Source: Betaproteobacteria bacterium (lineage in GTDB: Bacteria; Pseudomonadota; Gammaproteobacteria; Burkholderiales; SG8-41). From it: 39,279 nucleotides of DNA. Below, piece after piece: positions 1 through 8,264 of this stretch. A program made the position numbers and the translations under genes. The stretch is from the NCBI GenBank assembly GCA_028292225.1, contig JAQGMV010000194.1, positions 1 through 39,279 of the forward strand, in the 5' to 3' direction. The notes beneath the pieces are model-generated. The model was not told the DNA's origin. It worked only from the letters and a program-made list of their open reading frames with translations, and searched no databases. Each line of letters begins with the position of its first letter. Position 1 is the stretch's first letter.

Positions 1-158
1 GACCCACCAAAATCATCAGGCACTTACGGTAGTCACTGGGTCAGAGCCGCGCACCGATTGCGGTTCCCGTGCCCACTCGGTGCCAGTTAGACGGTTGCTT
101 AAGGCGTCGATAGGCCGACATCGGCGACGGCCGCCGGTGTCTGCACGAGGCATCGGCC

Positions 159-1061
159 ATGGCGGTCCGTTATCACGAAGGCAGATTCCCCCTTCGGAAC
201 CTCGATTGAGATCAGCTGATTCCATTGACAGGGCCGTCGTCGTCGGCGGCGGCTAGATACGATGGAACGCTTGCCGCTATTCCCAATGTTACTGTCCTCC
301 TGGCGCCCCTAACCACGCAGGAGGCGGTTTTGTCCTCGCGTATCGAGGGCACGCAGGCGACCATGGGGGAGGTGCTCGAGTTCGAGGCAGAAGGGGATGC
401 GAGCGAGTTTTCAGCCGAGCGTAAAGCGGATATCCATGAGGTCTTGAATTACCGCGGCGCCATGCGACGCGCCGAGGCAATGCTCAAGGAGCTTCCGCTC
501 AGCCAGCGCGTGCTTTGTGCGGCGCACGAAGACCTGTTGTCCGGGGTTCGCGGCCACGGGAAGGCGCCGGGCGACTATCGTAGGAATGCGAATTGGATAG
601 GGCCGGCTGGATGTACGATCGAGGCCGCGCGTTTCGTGCCGATCTCGGCTGAGAAACTGCCGGACGCGATGAGCAGCTTGGAGCGCTACTTTCACGAGGA
701 CGCTCCAGATCGACTTGTGCAGCTCGGCGTAATCCATGCCGAGTTCGAATCCCTTCATCCCTTCTTGGACCGCAATGGCCGGCTGGGGCGGATGCTCGTG
801 CCGTTTTTTATGTGGCAAACCAAACTGATCCAGCGGCCGATGTTTTACTTGAATGCGTATTTCGAAGCTAATCGCGATGAGCATTACGATCGATTGCTTG
901 CCGTATCACGCCATGACGATTGGACGGGGTGGTGCCGATTTTTCCTGGAAGGCGTGCGGGTGCAGGCTGAGGAGAATCAACGTAAGGCTAAGGCTATTCT
1001 CGATTTGTACGAGTCGATGAAGAAGCAGGTTACGGAGCTCGTTCGATATCGCGGAGGGTAG
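159..1061 (+). pseudogene. Fic-family protein gene with internal TGA and missing C-terminal domain
   Basis: Fic enzymes transfer AMP or related groups to target proteins. The frame opens at ATG 159 (MAVRYHEGRFPLRNLD), meets TGA at 207-209, and continues in the same frame with DQLIPLTGP and a good Fic N-terminal domain. From memory of the family, a Trp (TGG) is usual at the TGA position. The inhibitory-helix motif SSRIEG (S-x-x-x-E-G) is present, and the core Fic motif HPFLDRNGRLGR lies at about residues 200-211 of the repaired protein; the usual Gly before Asn is Arg here. The protein stops after MKKQVTELVRYRGG, where family members of about 370 residues go on into a winged-helix domain. Translation could restart at TTG 225, giving about 278 residues, but no clear ribosome site precedes it. 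I read it as a decaying gene; stop-codon readthrough or a sequencing error at one base would be the alternatives. Confidence 0.75.
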
Positions 1062-1333
1062 AAAAGCTTTTCAGAGGCGAGCGCGTTGGCAGGGCGGCTC
1101 GAGCTAACGCGGTGGCCGTTGCCTAAAGCCACGACAGGGGCGCATATGGGCGCAGGTTGCGTTGCATTCACCTCGACGCTCAGCGTGTCAGAATCGTGGC
1201 ATTCTCGCCTCGGCTCATGGTGCGGCCGAAAGCATACAGCTACGTCTTCGCCGGCGAAACCGCCTGCCGCCACAGCGATCATTTCGAGTCGACGTAATCG
1301 CATGCCGACAATCACACATAACGGGCTACCTTC

Positions 1334-3457
1334 ATGAGATTTAACCGGCTGCGTCGCGTCACGCTGGAAGGACTTCTCGGCTTAGGCTTCGGCTCACTCA
1401 TCGCGGGTGGCGTGTTGGCGGCCATCTTGGCCATTTCAGCTTGGCGCTTGGCGGACACGGGCTTCGATGAGTACGAAAGGCAGGATGCCCCGATAGCAGT
1501 ACACGCCTCAAAAGGCGTCGATGCATGGCTGAAGCTTCGTAACCGTGAGCAGCGCTTCGTGCTGTCTGTTGGGAATGATGTTCGACCTGCCGAGGCGAAA
1601 GCGCAATACATCCCGTTGTGGAAGAGCGGCGTAGACGATCTTCAGGCGTCCTTGCTACAGATCCGCCGGTTAGCCGACAAGACCGACGAACGCGTTGTTG
1701 CCGTGATCCCGGGTATCGAATCAGCCCTCAGCCGTTATGTCACGAGCTTCACGTCCATTGCAGATTTAGTGGTGCGGCTCGGAGATGCGGAGACCGGCTT
1801 GGACGGCGAAATGAGGGCCAAGGCGCGCGCGGCGGAGGCCCTCATCTCGGAGATGAAGTTTCCCGCGATGACGCAAAGCCTGCAGCGATTAAATCGAAGT
1901 CGTGAGGACTTCGCTGCGACGAGAAAGGAGCAGTACGTTAAGGAATTTCTGGACGAATCAACACGCGCCGAATCATTTGACATACGTGCTCCGCAAACCC
2001 AGGACGTACGCGCAACTCTCAGAGATTATGCTGAGCTGTTTAGAAATTACGTGAAAGTCTCCGGGGATCTGGAAACGAAGAAACGTGAGTCTGCTCAGGC
2101 CGTGGCGCTCCTGGAGCCACGCCTCGAGCAGCTAGAACATGAAGCGCTCGAGAATACGCACGAAATGTTACTGGCGCTCGAGCGCCGCATCGTTGCCGTG
2201 ACGCTTTGTTCGGCTCTTATCGCTGTCCTGGCCGTTGTGCTCGGAAGCGTTGTAGCGTGGTTTGCCAGTGATCGGATCCGTCTGGCCACGCGGCGAATTA
2301 TCGGCTTTGCAACCCACGTCGCAGCCGGCAGATTGGATACCCGACTCGACCGCGTTGATGTCGGCGAGCTTGGCGCGCTGGAGTCGGCCCTGAATACCAT
2401 GGCGGACCGACTGCAAGAGAACGACGAAGTCATGAATAAGCAGGCGCACGGTCTTGAGGCGAGCAATCGGCGGATCGCACTGCTCTCAGAAATGACGACG
2501 TTGCTACAGACTGCCGTGGACGCTGGTGAAGCCGCAGCGATCAGCGCGCGCCATCTGAGCCGTATGCAGCTCGGTCGCGGGGGTGTTCTATACATATGCA
2601 ACGAATCGCACGATCATCTCGACGCCATTGCGCGGTGGGGAGACGCAACGTCGTCGACCGACAGTTTCTTCGCAGCCGACTGCTGGGGTTTAAGGCGTGG
2701 ACAACCGTACGAATCAAGCGAAGCTGCGTCACCGCTCGTGTGCGCGCATGTGGTGTCCGGCACCGCGGTGCCCTCCTATCTTTGCCTGCCGCTGGTCACG
2801 TCGACGGGGATACTCGGACTTGTGTACGTCGATTTCGGCAACGCCGACTCCATCGGGCACGCCGAGGACACGCACTTTGCGCACCGGCTGTCGGAGCAAC
2901 TCGGCCTCGCCTTCGCCAATTTAAAGCTACGGGAAACGCTGCGGCAGCAGACGCTATGTGACCCTCTGACAACGCTTTTCAATCGGCGCTTTCTGGAGGA
3001 ATCGATGCCTCGTGAGTGCGCTCGAGCCAGTAGGGAGAAGCTTCCCCTTGCACTGCTGATGATTGATGCTGATCACTTCAAGGCGTTCAATGATAACCAT
3101 GGGCATGAAGCAGGCGATGCCGCGCTGCGACAACTTGCGCTTGTGCTAAGGGAAAACTGTCGAGCGAACGACCTTGCATGCCGCTTTGGGGGCGAGGAAT
3201 TTACGGTAATTTTGCCTGCGACCGGTAGAGAAGGGGCGCAGGCGTGGGCCGGTCGTTTGCTCGATAAAGTGCGGGAAATGACTGTCAGCTTGCGCGGGAA
3301 GCCCCTTCCGCGCATCACGGTTTCGATAGGCGTCGCGATTTATCCGAACGAAGGTGTTGACGCCAGCACCCTGTTGCAGGCCGCGGACCGCGCCCTCTAC
3401 GAAGCCAAGGAGGCTGGACGCGATCGAGTCGTGGTGGCATCACAATTCAAAAATTAA
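1334..3457 (+). CDS. Membrane diguanylate cyclase (periplasmic sensor-HAMP-GAF-GGDEF)
   Basis: Predicted to make cyclic-di-GMP from two GTP at the inner membrane. An N-terminal transmembrane helix (about residues 14-37) is followed by a helical periplasmic sensor of about 245 residues, a second helix (about 285-310), a HAMP linker (about 312-365) and a coiled coil. A GAF-like domain follows (about 385-530), then a C-terminal GGDEF domain. The catalytic motif is GGEEF at residues 619-623. An inhibitory I-site RAND (610-613) lies exactly five residues upstream, so product feedback inhibition is expected. There is no EAL domain. The ribosome site before ATG 1334 is weak. The next gene, 85 bases on, is also a c-di-GMP enzyme in the same direction. 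The sensed ligand is unknown. Confidence 0.93.
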   Translation: MRFNRLRRVTLEGLLGLGFGSLIAGGVLAAILAISAWRLADTGFDEYERQDAPIAVHASKGVDAWLKLRNREQRFVLSVGNDVRPAEAKAQYIPLWKSGVDDLQASLLQIRRLADKTDERVVAVIPGIESALSRYVTSFTSIADLVVRLGDAETGLDGEMRAKARAAEALISEMKFPAMTQSLQRLNRSREDFAATRKEQYVKEFLDESTRAESFDIRAPQTQDVRATLRDYAELFRNYVKVSGDLETKKRESAQAVALLEPRLEQLEHEALENTHEMLLALERRIVAVTLCSALIAVLAVVLGSVVAWFASDRIRLATRRIIGFATHVAAGRLDTRLDRVDVGELGALESALNTMADRLQENDEVMNKQAHGLEASNRRIALLSEMTTLLQTAVDAGEAAAISARHLSRMQLGRGGVLYICNESHDHLDAIARWGDATSSTDSFFAADCWGLRRGQPYESSEAASPLVCAHVVSGTAVPSYLCLPLVTSTGILGLVYVDFGNADSIGHAEDTHFAHRLSEQLGLAFANLKLRETLRQQTLCDPLTTLFNRRFLEESMPRECARASREKLPLALLMIDADHFKAFNDNHGHEAGDAALRQLALVLRENCRANDLACRFGGEEFTVILPATGREGAQAWAGRLLDKVREMTVSLRGKPLPRITVSIGVAIYPNEGVDASTLLQAADRALYEAKEAGRDRVVVASQFKN

Positions 3458-3542
3458 ATGCCTTTGACCCGTAGCAAGATCAGTCCCTTGTGTCAGACAT
3501 CGTTGCCGTTGGGGCCTTCATGACGTTTCCAGAGGAGATGCA

Positions 3543-5900
3543 ATGCATATACGGCCGCCCAAACGCCTAGTTGCTGCGCTCACCGTCCTATGCCTCACGC
3601 TTCTCCTGAACTCCGTTGCGACTTACTTCAACGTAACGCGGGTAGTCAACGACCAGAATCGGATAAGTCACACCCTGCAGGTGCGACAAGCGCTTGCAGA
3701 GCTGTTCGGCGCCGTCGTTTCATTGGAGACGGCGTTGAAAGGCTATGCGATCAGCGGCCAGGCCCCGTATCTGTCGCAGCACAAGGCGGCTGCAGAGACC
3801 ATCAACGCCGTGGCCCCCCCATTGCGCCGCCTCATTGCAGATAACTCGCTTCAGCAACGATCATTCGATGCACTCATCGCACAAATTCGACAGAAAGCCG
3901 TCTTCGCGCAACACGTAGTCGACACCAGGCAGAAATCCGGCCAGAACGCGGCGCTGGATGTGATCGCGGAACGAGGCCCGGCCTTGCTCGAAAGCATCCG
4001 TGCGATCGTCGACGAGATGGACGATCGGGAGGATGCATTGCTGATCACGCGCAACGAGATAGCCGCCACCAGTCTTCGCGCGACCATCGCGGGCCTCGTC
4101 GTGTTCACCGTCGCCAGCATCCTTCTCGCGTTGCTCGTCGTGTACATGTTGCGCCGAGAGGTGCTGATTCGAGACCGCGCCCAGAAGCAACTCTTCGGCG
4201 CCAACGAAATGCTCCGAACCGTGCTGAACAGCATTCCACAGCGGGTCTTTTGGAAGGATCGTGAATCGCGATATATGGGCGCCAACCGCCTTTTTGCGGA
4301 AGACGTCGGCTTCCAGCGGGCCGAACAGATCGTTGGGAAAACAGACGAGGATATCGGCCCGTCTGCGCGCACGGCTGACCGCGCTGACGATCAGATCGTC
4401 ATGGAGACGGGCGCCCCCAAGCTGCAGTACCAGGAGACACTGCAGCGACAAGATGGGACCACGACCTGGTGTGAGACAAGCAAAGTGCCTTTGCGGGATA
4501 TGAGCGGCACCGTCATCGGGCTGTTGGGCACTTACCAGGACATCAGCGCTCGGTTGCAATATGAGGGTGAACTCCAGCGGCAGGCAAACTTTGACGCATT
4601 GACCGGGTTGCCAAACCGTCTGCTCCTGGTCGACCGGGTCAACCGGGAGATTGCACAGGCCAGGCGCATCGACGGCGCATTCGCGCTTGCGGTGGTCGAT
4701 CTGGACAACTTCAAGCTCGCGAACGACGCACACGGACATGCGTTTGGTGACCAGGTCCTCGTCGAGGTCGCGCGGCGCCTCGAAAAAGCTGTGCGCTCCG
4801 ATGACACGGTGTCCCGGTACGGCGGGGATGAGTTCGTGCTCGTCGTTGGATACGGGGGCAGCGAGAGCTTTGTAACCGTGGTGGACCGGGTTCTTGCCGC
4901 CATTGCAGAGCCGATCATCGCAGGCGATCGTAAGGTGTTCGTGACGTGCAGTGTCGGCGTCAGCACCTATCCGCAGGATGGCGCTGACTGCGCGTCCCTG
5001 CTCAGCCACGCTGATGTTGCAATGTATCGCGCAAAGCAGGCTGGGAGAAATTGTTTTGCCGTGTTCGAGCCTGTCATGGCGCGCCGGATTCAGGAGCGGG
5101 TATCGATCGAAGGCGGGCTGCGCAGCGCTCTGGAGAATGGCCAGCTCTTCCTCCAGTACCAGCCGCAGTTCAGCTTTCGATCGGGGCGGGTCGAGGGCGT
5201 CGAGGCACTCGCGCGCTGGAGGCATCCCGAACAAGGCCTGATTTCTCCCGCGCGATTCATTCCTGTCGCGGAGGACAGCGGCCTGATCGTGCCTATGGGC
5301 GAGTGGATATTGAGAAAGGCGTGCGCTCAGGCGAAGGACTGGATCGACAGTAGCGTCGGGCCTCTGGTCGTGGCCGTGAACTTGTCAGCGATTCAATTCC
5401 GGCAAAAGGGCTTTACCGAGCTCGTCGCGCGCGTCTTGTCCGAGACCGGATTGCCTTCACGATATCTCGAACTGGAAATTACAGAGAGCCTGCTGATGTC
5501 CGAGGCAGATGAGGCATTGGCGATCCTCACCGAGCTCACGGGCATGGGGATCTGTCTGTCGATCGACGACTTCGGCACGGGATACTCCAGCCTGAGCTAT
5601 TTAAAGCGCTTGCCTGTGGCCAAGCTGAAGATCGATCAGTCATTCGTCCGCGACATTCCCCAAGATCCCGAGGACGTAGCGATCGCGAAGGCCGTCATCG
5701 CGTTGAGCAGGGGCCTGGAGCTGAGTGTCATTGCGGAGGGCGTCGAAACGTCCGAGCAGTACGAATTTCTGCGTCGCGCCGGTTGTGATGAGGTCCAGGG
5801 TTACTACCTCAGCCGCCCCGTCGACGCGGGCGCGCTCGGAAAAGCTATCAGGGATATTGCTACGCTGACGGAGGCTAGGGCCGCCGTCGAAGACAGTTAG
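3543..5900 (+). CDS. CHASE3-like/PAS/GGDEF/EAL c-di-GMP turnover protein
   Basis: A bifunctional-type protein of 785 residues. Helices at about 9-29 and 183-204 bracket a CHASE3-like periplasmic helical domain. A PAS domain follows (about 220-345), then GGDEF and EAL. GGDEF is intact at 427-431 with an I-site RSDD five residues before it. The EAL signature is at 554-556 (EALARWRHP). The other phosphodiesterase residues are visible: NLSAIQF, ELEITES, SIDDFGTGYSS, LKIDQSF, AEGVET and QGYYLSRP. Both catalytic sites therefore look competent; which one dominates cannot be told. A GAGGAG ribosome site sits just before ATG 3543. It probably shares a transcript with the cyclase upstream. Confidence 0.94.
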   Translation: MHIRPPKRLVAALTVLCLTLLLNSVATYFNVTRVVNDQNRISHTLQVRQALAELFGAVVSLETALKGYAISGQAPYLSQHKAAAETINAVAPPLRRLIADNSLQQRSFDALIAQIRQKAVFAQHVVDTRQKSGQNAALDVIAERGPALLESIRAIVDEMDDREDALLITRNEIAATSLRATIAGLVVFTVASILLALLVVYMLRREVLIRDRAQKQLFGANEMLRTVLNSIPQRVFWKDRESRYMGANRLFAEDVGFQRAEQIVGKTDEDIGPSARTADRADDQIVMETGAPKLQYQETLQRQDGTTTWCETSKVPLRDMSGTVIGLLGTYQDISARLQYEGELQRQANFDALTGLPNRLLLVDRVNREIAQARRIDGAFALAVVDLDNFKLANDAHGHAFGDQVLVEVARRLEKAVRSDDTVSRYGGDEFVLVVGYGGSESFVTVVDRVLAAIAEPIIAGDRKVFVTCSVGVSTYPQDGADCASLLSHADVAMYRAKQAGRNCFAVFEPVMARRIQERVSIEGGLRSALENGQLFLQYQPQFSFRSGRVEGVEALARWRHPEQGLISPARFIPVAEDSGLIVPMGEWILRKACAQAKDWIDSSVGPLVVAVNLSAIQFRQKGFTELVARVLSETGLPSRYLELEITESLLMSEADEALAILTELTGMGICLSIDDFGTGYSSLSYLKRLPVAKLKIDQSFVRDIPQDPEDVAIAKAVIALSRGLELSVIAEGVETSEQYEFLRRAGCDEVQGYYLSRPVDAGALGKAIRDIATLTEARAAVEDS

Positions 5901-5936
5901 TATCGCGTCAGCATCCGCTCGCGAATGGCGGCGTAA

Positions 5937-6257
5937 GTGGCTCCTCAGTTCTTACATATTGTCGTCGGCCTGGCGCTGCCCACTTGCCGCTTCCCACGCG
6001 TGCGAGATCGCGCGCTGCCCCTTAAGCCAATTACGTTTCCAGTAGGCGTTATCAATGATGAATGGCGAGAAGAGGATCCTCGCATCCACGGAACCCCAAC
6101 GTGGTTTTTGCTGGATCAGCAAGGGGTGATTAGAAAGGTCGTGATCGGTAAACAAACGATCACCGGCGGTTGGTTTGACGGCCTTAAGGGGGACTTGCAG
6201 AAGCTTCTGCCAAAGGAAGCCGCTAAGCCAAGAGTGGACGCCGAAGCAGCGCGCTGA
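5937..6257 (+). pseudogene. C-terminal fragment of a thioredoxin-fold (TlpA/redoxin-like) protein
   Basis: Residues from about 30 onward read as the second half of a thioredoxin fold: a strand with FPVGVINDEW, the cis-Pro region HGTPTWFLLD (typical GTPT-x-FLID), a QGVIRKVVIG hairpin and a last helix ending in LPKEAAK. The first half, with the CxxC redox centre, is missing. The first 30 residues after GTG 5937 (RFPRVRDRALP and similar) do not resemble the fold. I saw no CxxC part in the other frames immediately upstream. It is most likely a 5'-truncated remnant. An independent redox-inactive small protein is less likely because no ribosome site is visible at GTG 5937. Confidence 0.55.
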
Positions 6258-6393
6258 CTCAGCGCCTGGCCGCGTGCTGGTCGTTGTCATATTGGTTCCT
6301 TCGACCGACATTGGGCGCGCCAGCGGCTCCCGCCTGCCCCCGCTCTTTTCGCTCGAGTTGCTGCTAGCATGCGTTTCGACCAAAAAAAGGAAC

Positions 6394-6789
6394 ATGCCTG
6401 TGGCTGTTGCACTCAGCGATTTACTTGGCGCCATGATCGCCGCGTTCATTGGGGTAGCGCTCCTGTTTCCACGACAGCAAGGGCCGACCGCTGAGGGAGA
6501 TGAGACCGCCGTATATTTCCTTTACCGCGCGCCGATGGAGGTCGCAGCATGCATGTCGCACAACCTGCCTTTTACGGGCCACCATGAGGCTTCCGTGCAG
6601 GCCTTGCCCCTTTTCGGGACGAGCAAGGTGGCCGTGACAATTCGAGACCGCCCGACCGGGGACGTAATCGCGGTAGCGGTGATCACTGAGGCGCCGAATT
6701 CGTCGACCTCCGTTGCCGCCGTTACTGCGATGGCGCCCGGGGCAGTTGAACACCAACGGATGGTCAAGCAACTCGCAGACGGCTGCTGA
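6394..6789 (+). CDS. Small membrane-anchored or exported protein of unknown function
   Basis: I do not recognise the family. The 131-residue reading from ATG 6394 begins with a hydrophobic helix (about residues 6-24) that could be an uncleaved signal anchor. The remainder has alternating polar/hydrophobic strands, two cysteines (one in AACMSHNL, one near the C-terminus) and a Ser/Thr/Ala-rich stretch (NSSTSVAAVTAM). AAGGAA lies very close before the ATG. The frame stays open further upstream to 6175, but that part overlaps the thioredoxin remnant and looks random, so the later start is preferred. Moderate coding signal only. Confidence 0.4.
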   Translation: MPVAVALSDLLGAMIAAFIGVALLFPRQQGPTAEGDETAVYFLYRAPMEVAACMSHNLPFTGHHEASVQALPLFGTSKVAVTIRDRPTGDVIAVAVITEAPNSSTSVAAVTAMAPGAVEHQRMVKQLADGC

Positions 6790-6867
6790 GCGCGGCGAGC
6801 GCTCAAGGCAAACCAGCCGTCCGGGATGGAGGGCGGAGCGTCACCTAGTGACGCGCTTCGTTCTCTT

Positions 6868-6897
6868 TCGACAGCCGCATCGTCGTAGGTTTACAAT
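6868..6897 (+). promoter_or_regulatory. Candidate sigma-70 promoter giving a near-leaderless transcript
   Basis: TCGACA at 6868-6873 (5/6 to TTGACA), an 18-base spacer and TACAAT at 6892-6897 (5/6 to TATAAT). The expected transcription start would fall almost on ATG 6906, which has no ribosome-binding site. That fits a leaderless mRNA. Inference from sequence alone. Confidence 0.4.
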
Positions 6898-6905
6898 CGC
6901 GCCCC

Positions 6906-7172
6906 ATGAAACCCGACGTCTTGACCTTCGAGGAAGCGGTCGCCCAGTTGCAGTATTGGCGAGAGTTGCTCGTGTCAGCCACAGGCGCTCGCAATCGCGA
7001 TGCCATGTTCGAGGCGGCTGGCCATGTAGGGAAGTTGGGCGCGCTGGTCCGTGAGATGCGTGAGCAACGCTGGCAATCCGAGTCGCACGGAAGCGACCGG
7101 CGAGAAAACCGCGCGATAGGCCTCGATCGACGAAGTGCGGCCCGGTCGGAAGGGGTAGACCGACGCAGCTAG
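6906..7172 (+). CDS. Small helical protein, paralogue of the next gene
   Basis: Function unknown, 88 residues. The first half is predicted helical with the pattern AQLQYWRELL...ARNRDAMFEAAGHVGKLGALVREM. The downstream 62-residue protein has AQLEHWREEC...AGDAARIEQCQRHIQHLAAVMESL. The shared AQL-x-x-W-R-E start, central Asp, His and terminal Leu/Met positions suggest tandem duplication. The C-terminal third is Arg/Ser-rich and probably disordered. There is no Shine-Dalgarno; the promoter just upstream would make the message leaderless. Confidence 0.55.
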   Translation: MKPDVLTFEEAVAQLQYWRELLVSATGARNRDAMFEAAGHVGKLGALVREMREQRWQSESHGSDRRENRAIGLDRRSAARSEGVDRRS

Positions 7173-7241
7173 TCGGCGGCTTCTTGCTCTGCACGCGGTA
7201 ATTGCGCGGCAGTTCGAAGCCGGCTTACGTCGGGACGGGCA

Positions 7242-7430
7242 ATGACGGCGATATCCGAGACGATTCTGGACGGCACTCGGGCCCAGTTAGAGCATTGGCG
7301 TGAGGAATGTTCGAGGGCTCGAGCTGCCGGTGATGCTGCTCGCATTGAACAGTGTCAGCGTCACATTCAGCACCTTGCTGCTGTTATGGAGAGCCTGGAA
7401 AAGGTGCCTCATGGTTCGGGCAGCGCTTAA
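7242..7430 (+). CDS. Small helical protein, paralogue of the preceding gene
   Basis: A 62-residue protein of unknown function with two amphipathic helices (TRAQLEHWREECSRARAAG and IEQCQRHIQHLAAVMESLEK), alignable without gaps to the core of the 88-residue protein upstream. The purine-rich CGGGACGGG before ATG 7242 is a weak ribosome site. It is convergent with the minus-strand HTH-like gene ending at 7537. Confidence 0.55.
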   Translation: MTAISETILDGTRAQLEHWREECSRARAAGDAARIEQCQRHIQHLAAVMESLEKVPHGSGSA

Positions 7431-7536
7431 GTCTTTCGCCCGCGGGTTTTCCCGCTCGGGGCGCTGCCGCAACGAGCACATGGCCGCAGTGCGGAGGCGC
7501 GTTAGTCGGGCTCGCTCGGTTTGCTCAGCTTGACGA

Positions 7537-7728
7537 TCAGGGTGTATTTAGCGAATACGCAACGCAAGCCGGTGCTGTGGCTGCCGCGCTGGCGTGAAGT
7601 TGCTCGCGAAGCAGGGTGACCGAAATTCCGCATGTCTGTGCCGCCTGCTCCGGTGTGCTGCACCCGCTTTGGACCATCCGCACCGCGTAACGAAGATCCG
7701 CGTCAAGCACACTTTCGGTGTCTCTCAT
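7537..7728 (-). CDS. 63-residue HTH-like protein downstream of a c-di-GMP riboswitch
   Basis: The start is fixed by a strong Shine-Dalgarno (AGGAGG, five bases before the ATG at 7726-7728). An in-frame extension to 7788 is open but not needed. The centre, STPEQAAQTCGISVTLLREQL, resembles a helix-turn-helix of the kind found in small DNA-binding proteins. The tail is Ala-rich. There are no membrane segments. The leader on the same strand carries a GEMM-I riboswitch about 155 bases upstream, so expression is probably controlled by c-di-GMP. I do not recognise a named family; DNA binding is an inference from the HTH-like pattern. Confidence 0.6.
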   Translation of the reverse strand: MRDTESVLDADLRYAVRMVQSGCSTPEQAAQTCGISVTLLREQLHASAAATAPACVAYSLNTP

Positions 7729-7880
7729 GAAGGCCTCCTGGATCAGACGCGCCGATCCGAGCGATTGTTGGACGGCTTGCCCCCACACGAAAACGCGTCA
7801 GCGCCGTGGCCGAAGCAAGAAAGGAAAGGGTCCAGCCAGCGAGATGACCGGCCCGGCTTGGCTAAGAAGCGCCAGAAGTG

Positions 7881-7983
7881 TCCTGACGTTTCGGCGGTCC
7901 CGCTGCCTTGGAGCCGAAGCTCTGTAGGCTGGTGACTTTGCGTCCCCACCTTTCGGAGGGTTTGCCCTTTCGTTCGGTAGCGA
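7881..7983 (-). promoter_or_regulatory. GEMM-I cyclic-di-GMP riboswitch aptamer
   Basis: Read on the minus strand, the conserved core appears in the right order: GGGCAAACC (7959-7967), a short hairpin closed by a GAAA tetraloop, GGGGACGCAAAGTC (7934-7947), then ACCAGCCTA, a GAGC-TTCG-GCTC hairpin, AAGGCAGCGGGACCGCCGA. These match the known GEMM-I consensus, including the GNRA loop, the ACGCAAAG junction and the 3' GG-x-AGCGGG hairpin. The first gene downstream is the HTH-like protein at 7537-7728. Between them an imperfect AGCCA-A-GC / GC-TGGCT stem followed by a T/C-rich run could act as expression platform, but this is weak. Whether ligand turns the gene on or off cannot be decided. Confidence 0.85.
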
Positions 7984-8264
7984 CATTACGGGCCGCCGGC
8001 GATCCCTGGTATGACTTTCAGCACGTTCTAGCTGAGCGAGGAAGCGGACGGCCTCTATCCCGGCCGTGAGCGCACAGTGTCGTCCGGTGAGCTATCCCAG
8101 CGCGGACTTTTCTTCGCGCGGCCTGGAACCGGATGCTCACGCATTACGACCGGGACGGATGTCGTGCTGATCGGTCTCGGCTACCGCGTTTGACGGTGTC
8201 GCACCAAAGCAACCCACGCAGGGCCGGCCGAATGGCGTTCTTCCGCGAGCTTTCGTTCGATGGC

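Noticed and set aside
225-255. TTGACA as a promoter inside the Fic gene
   Set aside because: No -10 hexamer at 16-18 bases; it lies within coding homology.
744-752. GTTCGAATC as a tRNA T-loop
   Set aside because: It lies within Fic coding sequence and has no acceptor or anticodon stems around it; no tRNA was found anywhere in the window.
1871-1880. ACGCAAAGCC on the plus strand as a possible GEMM core
   Set aside because: It encodes part of the cyclase sensor domain, and the other aptamer parts are missing.
3861-5234. 457-codon minus-strand frame opposite the CHASE3/PAS/GGDEF/EAL gene
   Set aside because: Shadow frame with no domain resemblance.
6800-6860. GGCAAACC followed by stem-loops, resembling the start of a GEMM aptamer
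   Set aside because: The required ACGCAAAG junction, the GNRA-capped stem and the 3' GG-x-AGCGGG hairpin are absent.
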